A stretch of DNA of 11,858 nt from JAYPAN01 sp038123715 (GTDB taxonomy: Bacteria; Pseudomonadota; Alphaproteobacteria; RS24): the NCBI GenBank assembly GCA_038123715.1, contig JAYPAN010000032.1, positions 1-11,858 on the forward strand, read 5' to 3'. A program made the position numbers and the translations under genes. Below, piece after piece: positions 6,873 through 11,858 of this stretch. The notes under the pieces were generated by a model, which saw only the letters and a list, made by a program, of their open reading frames with translations, did no database searches and had not been told where the DNA came from. Positions within the stretch are counted from its first letter, which is position 1; each line of letters begins with the position of its first letter.

Positions 6873-8362
6873 GCGAGACAGGCGGAACAAATAATCTGAT
6901 TGGCGGGGCAACCGGCGATTGGGAGATTGTGCTGGGGCTGGAAGTGCATGCACAAGTAATGTCCAATGCCAAGCTGTTTTCCGGCGCGGCGACCGAGTTT
7001 GGTGCTGAACCCAATGCCCAAGTCTCGCTGGTTGATGCCGCCATGCCGGGCATGTTGCCGGTGATTAACATGAAATGTGTCGAACAGGCTGTTCGCACCG
7101 GCTTGGGGCTGAAAGCGCAAATCAATCTGACTTCGGTTTTCGACCGCAAAAATTATTTCTACCCTGACCTGCCGCAAGGCTATCAAATCTCGCAATTCAA
7201 ACAACCAATTGTCGGTGAGGGTGAGATTGAGATTGATTTGGATGATGGCGTCGTCAAAAAAGTCGGCATTGAAAGACTGCATTTGGAGCAGGATGCAGGC
7301 AAGTCATTGCATGACCAGCATCCGGAGCAGAGCTTTGTCGATTTGAATCGCTCCGGCGTGGCGCTGATGGAAATTGTCTCGCGGCCGGATATGCGTTCGG
7401 CGGCTGAAGCACAGGCTTATGTCAAAAAATTGCGCGCGATTTTGCGCTATCTCGGCACATGCGACGGCAATATGGAGCAGGGCAGTTTGCGGGCTGATGT
7501 CAATGTTTCCGTGCGCCGCCCCGGTGACGCGCTTGGCACACGCTGTGAAATCAAAAATGTCAATTCGATACGCTTTATCGGCCAGGCCATTGAATATGAG
7601 GCGCGCCGCCAAATTGACTTGATTGAAGATGGTGGTGAAGTGAAGCAGGAAACCCGCCTGTTTGACCCGAAAAACGGTAAGACGCGCGCTATGCGCTCAA
7701 AGGAAGAAGCGCATGATTATCGCTATTTCCCCGATCCGGATTTGCTGCCGCTGACTTTCACGCAGAGCTTTGTCGATGACATTGCCGCTGGTCTGCCGGA
7801 ATTGCCGGATGACAAAAAGGCGCGCTTTATCGCTGATTATGGCCTGTCGGCCTATGATGCCGGTATTCTTGTTGCCGAGGCGGAAAATGCCACCTATTTC
7901 GAGGCGGCAGCGCAAGGCCGCGATGCCAAGGCAGTGGCCAATATGGTGGTCGGCAGCCTGTTTGCCGGTCTCAACAAGGCCGGTCTGGCAATCGCCGACA
8001 GCCCGGTATCGCCGTCGCAATTGGGCGGGCTGGTTGATTTGCTGGCTGATGACACAATTTCCAGCCGCATTGCCAAGGATGTGTTCGAGCTGATGTTTGA
8101 CGACGGGCCGTATCAAGGGCGCGACGCCGCCGATATTGTCGAGGAAAAAGGGCTGAAGCAAGTCACCGACACTGGCGCGATTGAAGCTGCGGTGGACGAG
8201 GTGATTGCTGCCAATCCCGACAAGGTGGAGCAGGCCAAGGCCAAGCCCAAAATGGCCGGTTGGTTTGTCGGTCAGGTGATGCAGGCAACCGGCGGCAAGG
8301 CCAATCCGCAAGCGGTCAATAAGTTGGTGGCCGCCAAGCTCGGTCTCGACGAGGACGCCTAG
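6869..8362 (+). CDS. gatB: Asp-tRNA(Asn)/Glu-tRNA(Gln) amidotransferase subunit B
   Basis: Subunit that phosphorylates the misacylated Glu/Asp on the tRNA with ATP and transfers the ammonia delivered from GatA. It has 497 residues from the ATG at 6869. Visible motifs are LGLEVHAQV (22-30), FYPDLPQGYQISQ (97-109), HLEQDAGKS (138-146), the PET112-type signature DLNRSGVALMEIVS (158-171), GNMEQGSLRADVNVSVR (200-216) and CEIKNVNS (226-233). The helical YqeY-like tRNA-binding tail occupies roughly the last 150 residues. The frame also contains an ATG at 6854 that would add five residues. I prefer 6869 because it makes the ATGA overlap with the gatA stop and has GGAAAG about 8 bases upstream. The operon ends here; a strong hairpin terminator was not found, only a six-T run at 8387-8392. 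Confidence 0.97.
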   Translation: MSETGGTNNLIGGATGDWEIVLGLEVHAQVMSNAKLFSGAATEFGAEPNAQVSLVDAAMPGMLPVINMKCVEQAVRTGLGLKAQINLTSVFDRKNYFYPDLPQGYQISQFKQPIVGEGEIEIDLDDGVVKKVGIERLHLEQDAGKSLHDQHPEQSFVDLNRSGVALMEIVSRPDMRSAAEAQAYVKKLRAILRYLGTCDGNMEQGSLRADVNVSVRRPGDALGTRCEIKNVNSIRFIGQAIEYEARRQIDLIEDGGEVKQETRLFDPKNGKTRAMRSKEEAHDYRYFPDPDLLPLTFTQSFVDDIAAGLPELPDDKKARFIADYGLSAYDAGILVAEAENATYFEAAAQGRDAKAVANMVVGSLFAGLNKAGLAIADSPVSPSQLGGLVDLLADDTISSRIAKDVFELMFDDGPYQGRDAADIVEEKGLKQVTDTGAIEAAVDEVIAANPDKVEQAKAKPKMAGWFVGQVMQATGGKANPQAVNKLVAAKLGLDEDA

Positions 8363-8368
8363 GCGCCC

Positions 8369-8437
8369 ATGCCGCATCTGGTGATATTTTTTGCCCTGTC
8401 ATTTGTTGGTTTGCTGGCCTCCTGCATGGTCGGCTAG
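8369..8437 (+). CDS. Doubtful 22-codon ORF with hydrophobic lipobox-like end
   Basis: Starts seven bases after the gatB stop and would encode MPHLVIFFALSFVGLLASC plus MVG. The body is a single hydrophobic stretch and LLAS-C fits the lipobox consensus, so it reads like a lipoprotein signal peptide with almost nothing after the cysteine. The positively charged N-terminal residues typical of such signals are missing, and the upstream AGGCG is only a weak ribosome site. It ends in GCTAGC (8433-8438), where the plus-strand TAG and the TAG of the converging serine hydrolase gene share the same palindrome. It may be a real small protein translated by reinitiation after gatB, or chance. No function is assigned. 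Confidence 0.2.
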   Translation: MPHLVIFFALSFVGLLASCMVG

Positions 8438-9789
8438 CGGTGCGCGTCTTTGCGCTTTTTCGGCAATTTGGTCATGGCCTGATAGGTCAGCGGCCACATA
8501 TCTTGGCGCAATGTTGTGCGATGCGGGACAATCTGTGTCATGAACAGCGCGATTAAATCATTTTGCGGGTCAATCCAGAAAATTGTGCCGGCCGCACCAC
8601 CCCAGAAATAACTTTGCGTGGGCATTATCAACCCGCTTTGCGATTGGTCAGTGATGACCCCAAAGCCCAGCCCGAAACCAATGCCCTGTTTGGGCATGAT
8701 GGAAGTGAGGCGCTGGCCGGATTTGATATCGCCGAGCGCGTCATGGCGCATCATATTGACCGATATGGGTGACAATATCCGCACATCGTCCAATGTGCCA
8801 CCATTCAGCAACATGCGGGCAAAGCGCAAATAATCATCGGTGGTCGATATAAGCCCGCCACCACCTGATTGCAGTAAAGCGTCCGGATGATAGGGGGTCA
8901 GCAGGCCTTTATGGGCTGGCTCCAGCCCCGGCCCGCTTGGCTGCGACAGGAAACCTTTTTCGGCAAACTGGCCGGGTATGCCTTCCGGCGAATATAAGGT
9001 CGCCACGCGGTCGCGGCTGTCAGCCTGATAGGTGAAGCCGGTATCTTTCATGCCCAAAGGGTCGAACAGGCGGGTTTTCAAAAACGCCCCAAGCGACATG
9101 CCCGATGCCACTTCGACAAGCCGCCCCAACACATCCGTCGAGACGCTGTAATTCCATTTCGTGCCGGGGTCATAGCGCAGAGGCAGTTTGCCCAGCCGTG
9201 CAACAAATTGCTGCAAATCTATTGCGGCACTCAGTTCAAACCCGTCTTGGCGATACATGTCGCCAACCGGTGAGAGGTCAAACAGGCCATAGGTGAAACC
9301 GGCGCTATGGGTCAGAACATCATGAATGGTCGGTTGACGAACAGCCCTGCGGGTCGGCGGATTGCCAGTGCCGTTCTCGGCATCATAGACCCGTAAATCG
9401 GCCAGTTCGGGAATATATTTGGCAATTGGCTCATGCAGCAGAAACTTGCCTTCCTCAAACAGCATCATCACCGCCACCGAGGTAATCGGCTTGGTCATGG
9501 AGTAAATGTGAAAAATCGTATCGGCTTTTATTGGCGTTTTCGACGCGATATCTTGAAACCCCCAATTGCGTTCATAGACAATCTCGCCGCCCTGATAAAT
9601 CACCGCACGCGCACCGGGCATTTCGCCATTGTCAAATGCGGCTTGATAATGGGCATCAATGCGCGCAAGGCGCGCCTCATCAAAGCCCGCGCGCTGGCTG
9701 GCCTGCCACCTTTCGACGAATATAATAGCGAAAAATGTCGCCCAGACCGCAAAGGCTATGCCGATGGGGAACCAATCAACTCTTCTCAT
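8434..9789 (-). CDS. Membrane-anchored serine hydrolase, class C beta-lactamase fold (family VIII esterase-like)
   Basis: Penicillin-binding-protein/beta-lactamase-fold hydrolase of 451 residues. A hydrophobic segment at about 8-25 with basic residues before it should anchor the protein in the inner membrane with the catalytic domain in the periplasm. No lipobox or clear cleavage site was seen. The nucleophile motif is SMTK (Ser97, Lys100). The second motif is Tyr214 in WNYSVSTD, with Val in place of the Asn of true beta-lactamases, which is usual in esterase-like members. HSAGF (161-165) is a family landmark and FWGGAAGTIFWIDP (395-408) stands where the KTG box would be. An ester, amide or lactone hydrolase is more likely than antibiotic resistance, but the substrate is unknown. 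The ATG at 9789 has a strong GGGAGG site. It follows the enoyl-CoA hydratase-like gene by 24 bases, so it is likely the last gene of that transcript. It converges with gatB. Confidence 0.88.
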   Translation of the reverse strand: MRRVDWFPIGIAFAVWATFFAIIFVERWQASQRAGFDEARLARIDAHYQAAFDNGEMPGARAVIYQGGEIVYERNWGFQDIASKTPIKADTIFHIYSMTKPITSVAVMMLFEEGKFLLHEPIAKYIPELADLRVYDAENGTGNPPTRRAVRQPTIHDVLTHSAGFTYGLFDLSPVGDMYRQDGFELSAAIDLQQFVARLGKLPLRYDPGTKWNYSVSTDVLGRLVEVASGMSLGAFLKTRLFDPLGMKDTGFTYQADSRDRVATLYSPEGIPGQFAEKGFLSQPSGPGLEPAHKGLLTPYHPDALLQSGGGGLISTTDDYLRFARMLLNGGTLDDVRILSPISVNMMRHDALGDIKSGQRLTSIMPKQGIGFGLGFGVITDQSQSGLIMPTQSYFWGGAAGTIFWIDPQNDLIALFMTQIVPHRTTLRQDMWPLTYQAMTKLPKKRKDAHR

Positions 9790-9799
9790 TTTTCCTCCC

Positions 9800-9813
9800 G
9801 CGGGTATGCCCGC
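9800..9813 (-). other. Hairpin between a crotonase stop and the hydrolase ribosome site
   Basis: A perfect 5-bp stem with a 4-base loop (GCGGG/CCCGC) fills the space between the TAA of the upstream crotonase gene and the GGGAGG ribosome site of the serine hydrolase on the minus strand. The 3' arm runs directly into the ribosome site, and CCCGCGGG at 9797-9804 offers a competing fold. It could tie hydrolase translation to ribosomes finishing the upstream gene, or act as an mRNA end. There is no T tract, so it is not a typical terminator. Confidence 0.4.
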
Positions 9814-10626
9814 TTATTGGCCTTGGAATTGTGCCTCCCGTTTTTCGTTAAAGGCGGCAACGCCTTCCTTGAAATCACTGGTGCGCCCTGCCATTTTTTG
9901 CGCCATGCGCTCATTGTTCAATTGCTCTTCATAGCTGGCATCAACGCTTGACCACAGCAATTCGCGGATTATCCCTAAGGACATGGGGCCTTTGGCCAGT
10001 TCTTGCGCCAGTGTTTCGGCATCATCCATCAGCGCGCTATCTTCGGAAACACGATTTATCAGCCCCCATTCCAAAGCCGTTTCTGCCGGCAGGCGGTCGC
10101 CCATAATCGCCAATTCGCGGGCGCGCGCCATGCCGATAATGCGCGGCAGCAAATAGGTCGCGCCGCCATCCGGCACAAGACCGATACGGCGGAAAGCCTG
10201 CAAGAAAAAGGCAGATTTTCCGGCGATAATCATGTCGCCCATCAATGCGAAACTCATGCCGACACCGGCGCATGGGCCATTGACCGCCGATACAATCGGG
10301 CAGCGCAGATTACGCAAACGCCGCAGCAATGGGTGATAGATGCGCTCCAGTCCTGCGCCGACATCTGGCTTGGCGTTGGATTTGCGCGAAGCATCTTCCG
10401 CGCCATTGCCATTCATATTGGCGACATTCGCACCGGCGCAAAAGCCGCGACCCGCCCCGGTCATGATAAGGCAGCGCACGCCGTTTTCCGGATCTTCAAT
10501 CACATCCAGCGCCTTGTCGAGGCTGTTCAGCATGGGTTCCGACATGGCGTTGAGATTGTCCGGATCGTTAAATGTCAGCGTGGCAATTGCCCCGTCCAAT
10601 TCCAGTTTCAAAAGGTCAAATTCCAT
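9814..10626 (-). CDS. Enoyl-CoA hydratase/isomerase family protein, PaaG-like
   Basis: Crotonase-fold acyl-CoA enzyme of 270 residues, full length. The CoA-binding and oxyanion-hole regions are seen at GAGRGFCAGANVANM (57-71) and VNGPCAGVGMSFALMGD (115-131). The two glutamates of classical enoyl-CoA hydratase are absent: the positions carry Ser125 and a QAF stretch at 143-145. Asp153 in GLVPDGGATYLLP corresponds to the catalytic Asp of PaaG-type isomerases. The ERIYHPLLRRL segment and the ending GVAAFNEKREAQFQGQ also resemble PaaG (ring-epoxide/oxepin isomerase of phenylacetyl-CoA breakdown), from memory of that protein. An isomerase acting on an aromatic or unsaturated acyl-CoA is therefore likelier than a plain hydratase. 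No other paa genes are in view, so I give no symbol. Its ATG overlaps the stop of the related upstream gene by one base (TAATG), implying coupled translation. Confidence 0.88.
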   Translation of the reverse strand: MEFDLLKLELDGAIATLTFNDPDNLNAMSEPMLNSLDKALDVIEDPENGVRCLIMTGAGRGFCAGANVANMNGNGAEDASRKSNAKPDVGAGLERIYHPLLRRLRNLRCPIVSAVNGPCAGVGMSFALMGDMIIAGKSAFFLQAFRRIGLVPDGGATYLLPRIIGMARARELAIMGDRLPAETALEWGLINRVSEDSALMDDAETLAQELAKGPMSLGIIRELLWSSVDASYEEQLNNERMAQKMAGRTSDFKEGVAAFNEKREAQFQGQ

Positions 10627-11465
10627 TACTTGTCTCCCCGAATGGCGCGCAATTGCTCGGTTTCCACTGTCCGGAAATCAGGCTTACGCTTTTCAATAAA
10701 GGCTTTTACCCCCTCGGCAAAAACCGGTTGATTGCAATAATGATGCTGCATGTTTTTTTCATAATCAAGTTGTTCTTCAAAACTATGGGTCATGGCGTGG
10801 TCATGCGCCCGCACGGAAGCCTTAATGCCGGTTATGGCGCTTTCGGCGAAGCGTGCCGCATAGTCTTGCGCCGTGGTAAGCAATTTATCATCCGGCACAG
10901 CTTCCCAAATCAGCCCCCATTGAGCCGCTTTTTCGGCAGGTAAATCATCGCCAAGCAGAGCCAGGCCATTGGCGCGGGCGCGACCCAGCAAATTCGGCAA
11001 CATCCAAGATGAGCCGACATCGGAAATAATGCCAAGCTGGCGGGCAAAGACCAGTTTGAATTTTGCGCTTTCACCGGCAATCACCAAATCACCGGCCAGC
11101 GCCAGGCCAACACCGCCACCCGCGGCAACACCGTTAATGGCATTGACGACCGGTTTTGGATTGTTCACAAGCGCACGCGCCAGCGGGTTATAGCCGATTT
11201 CCATTGCATTGGCGGTCACATCGCCCGACGACCAGCCTTTTTCATACGGCCATTGACCATTGGCCAAATCGGCACCGGCGCAAAACCCGCGCCCATTGCC
11301 GGTCAGCACAATAGAGCGCACCGCATCATCAGTCTCGGCTTCATTAAAAGCGGCAATAAGCGCATCAACCAAAGGTTTGTTCAGGCTGTTCAGCACATCG
11401 GGGCGGTTCATTTTTATGGTCAGAACGCCGTTTTCCGCCAAATCTTTTTCAATCAAATCGGTCAT
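10626..11465 (-). CDS. Enoyl-CoA hydratase/isomerase family protein, PaaG-like (paralogue of the next gene)
   Basis: Second crotonase-fold protein, 279 residues from the ATG at 11465. The frame stays open upstream to 11669, but the extra 68 residues run into the divergent gene and do not resemble the family. The chosen ATG has a very strong GGGGGAGAGG ribosome site and the protein then starts in the normal way. Motifs are GNGRGFCAGADLA (56-68), NGVAAGGGVGLALAGD (111-126) and Asp149 in GIISDVGSSWMLP (145-157). Glutamates expected in a hydratase are again missing and the Asp of isomerase-type members is present. NPLARALVNNPKPVV (93-107) also recalls PaaG. It shares layout with the adjacent gene and is probably an old duplicate, though clearly diverged. 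The C-terminus carries a short extra charged tail (about 266-279). It is first in the leftward transcript. Confidence 0.88.
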   Translation of the reverse strand: MTDLIEKDLAENGVLTIKMNRPDVLNSLNKPLVDALIAAFNEAETDDAVRSIVLTGNGRGFCAGADLANGQWPYEKGWSSGDVTANAMEIGYNPLARALVNNPKPVVNAINGVAAGGGVGLALAGDLVIAGESAKFKLVFARQLGIISDVGSSWMLPNLLGRARANGLALLGDDLPAEKAAQWGLIWEAVPDDKLLTTAQDYAARFAESAITGIKASVRAHDHAMTHSFEEQLDYEKNMQHHYCNQPVFAEGVKAFIEKRKPDFRTVETEQLRAIRGDK

Positions 11466-11582
11466 TGCGGCCTCTCCCCCTTGCTGACCCAAAATCCACA
11501 CACAGCCTAGCAGCAAAACGCCTATTGGCAAGTGCGACATGTTCTGATTAAGTGAGGGTCTATTTAACAATGGGAGGAAAGC
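11466..11582. promoter_or_regulatory. Divergent control region between the crotonase and aldehyde dehydrogenase genes
   Basis: This 117-base gap separates two divergent starts and must drive both directions. Leftward, TTGCCA (11531-11526, five of six to the -35 consensus) lies 16 bases before a poor -10 (TAGGCT). Rightward, the overlapping TTGGCA (11525-11530) lies 17 bases before TTAAGT (11548-11553), also a poor -10; an AT-rich TATTTAAC (11561-11568) is nearby. Weak -10 boxes would fit activator control, but I saw no clear operator palindrome and no regulator gene in the window. Confidence 0.35.
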
Positions 11583-11858
11583 ATGAGCGCTGCCGAACAA
11601 ATCAAGGAGCTTCCGGATACGCCGGAAGAAGAAATCCGCCGTCTGGTGGAATTGCAGAAGAAAACCCATATCGCCGAAGGGCCAATGTCAGCCGAACGGC
11701 GCATTGACCTGATAAACCGGACGATTGCGCTGATTGTCGATAATGGCGACAAAATGGTTGACGCATTGATGGCCGATTTTGGCAATCGCAGTCCGGAAGG
11801 CACATTGGCAACTGATGTTGGTGGCACGCTGGGTGCGTTGAAATATGCCAAGGCCAAT
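11583..11858 (+). CDS. Aldehyde dehydrogenase, coniferyl-aldehyde-dehydrogenase-like, N-terminal part (cut by window edge)
   Basis: Only the first 92 codons are present and the frame is open at the right edge, before the catalytic Cys/Glu and most of the NAD-binding domain. The visible sequence has the N-terminal helices of the aldehyde dehydrogenase fold: LVELQKKTHIAEGPMSAERRIDLI (about 21-44), then ALIVDNGDKMVDALMADFGNRSPE (49-72) and a GTLGALKYAKA end. The DFGNRS and GALKYA wording matches the class usually annotated coniferyl aldehyde dehydrogenase (aldehyde to acid with NAD, from aromatic aldehydes or medium-chain aldehydes). The specific substrate cannot be told. The ATG at 11583 has a strong GGGAGGAAA ribosome site. 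It is transcribed away from the crotonase pair, and both may serve one degradation route. Confidence 0.8.
   Translation, partial: MSAAEQIKELPDTPEEEIRRLVELQKKTHIAEGPMSAERRIDLINRTIALIVDNGDKMVDALMADFGNRSPEGTLATDVGGTLGALKYAKAN

Noticed and set aside
8433..8461. Possible rho-independent terminator for gatCAB or the hydrolase gene
   Set aside because: GCGC repeats near 8442-8454 followed by TTTTT give only about a 4-bp stem, and the six-T run at 8387-8392 has no convincing stem before it; too weak to call.
8434..9789. Beta-lactamase resistance gene
   Set aside because: The fold and SxxK motif fit, but the second motif is YSV and not YxN, and the KTG box is replaced by GGAAG, as in esterase-like members; no resistance context.
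10003..10731. 242-codon plus-strand frame opposite the crotonase pair
   Set aside because: Shadow of two confident minus-strand genes that spans their junction; no domain seen.
11466..11669. Upstream extension of the first crotonase gene
   Set aside because: The frame is open, but the added 68 residues overlap the divergent dehydrogenase gene and do not look like family sequence. The internal ATG at 11465 has a very strong ribosome site.
1..11858. Mobile element, CRISPR array, tRNA or toxin-antitoxin signals
   Set aside because: No transposase, integrase, regularly spaced repeats, cloverleaf-like gene or small two-gene cassette was recognised on either strand by reading; a dedicated scan was not possible here.

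Overview
The window looks like a stretch of alphaproteobacterial chromosome with moderate GC. Two things point there. One is the minus-strand order ruvX-pyrB-pyrC-plsY-dprA-topA next to a divergent gatCAB operon, an arrangement familiar from Alphaproteobacteria. The other is the protein character, including a pyrB-linked dihydroorotase homologue without its metal ligands. I cannot place it to order or genus from sequence alone. I saw no rRNA, tRNA, CRISPR array, insertion sequence or phage gene, and no gene-free stretch longer than about 130 bases.

Left part (1-4993, minus strand): six housekeeping genes read leftward in tight succession. They are ruvX (16S rRNA maturation/YqgF nuclease), pyrB (aspartate carbamoyltransferase), a degenerate pyrC (4-base overlap with pyrB), plsY (phospholipid acyltransferase), dprA (ssDNA/RecA loader for transformation) and the first 92 codons of topA (topoisomerase I, cut by the window edge). 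topA has its own plausible promoter in the dprA-topA gap.

Middle part (4994-8437, plus strand): a 113-base divergent control region, then gatC-gatA-gatB with 1-base and 4-base overlaps. These encode the complete amidotransferase that converts Glu-tRNA(Gln) (and possibly Asp-tRNA(Asn)) to its amidated form. A doubtful 22-codon ORF with a lipobox-like end follows gatB.

Right part (8434-11858): this looks like a small catabolic cluster. On the minus strand, two PaaG-like crotonase-fold genes overlap by one base and are followed by a membrane-anchored class C beta-lactamase-fold serine hydrolase. Divergently, on the plus strand, begins a coniferyl-aldehyde-dehydrogenase-like gene, cut by the right edge. 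Together they suggest CoA-ester and aldehyde processing of an aromatic or branched acid, but the substrate cannot be read from the sequence.

Overall this is an ordinary chromosomal region. Nothing in it forms a recognisably new defence, mobile or RNA-based system. The points worth a second look are the probably non-catalytic PyrC, the crotonase pair lacking both hydratase glutamates, and a few small inverted repeats and a mini-ORF at gene junctions.
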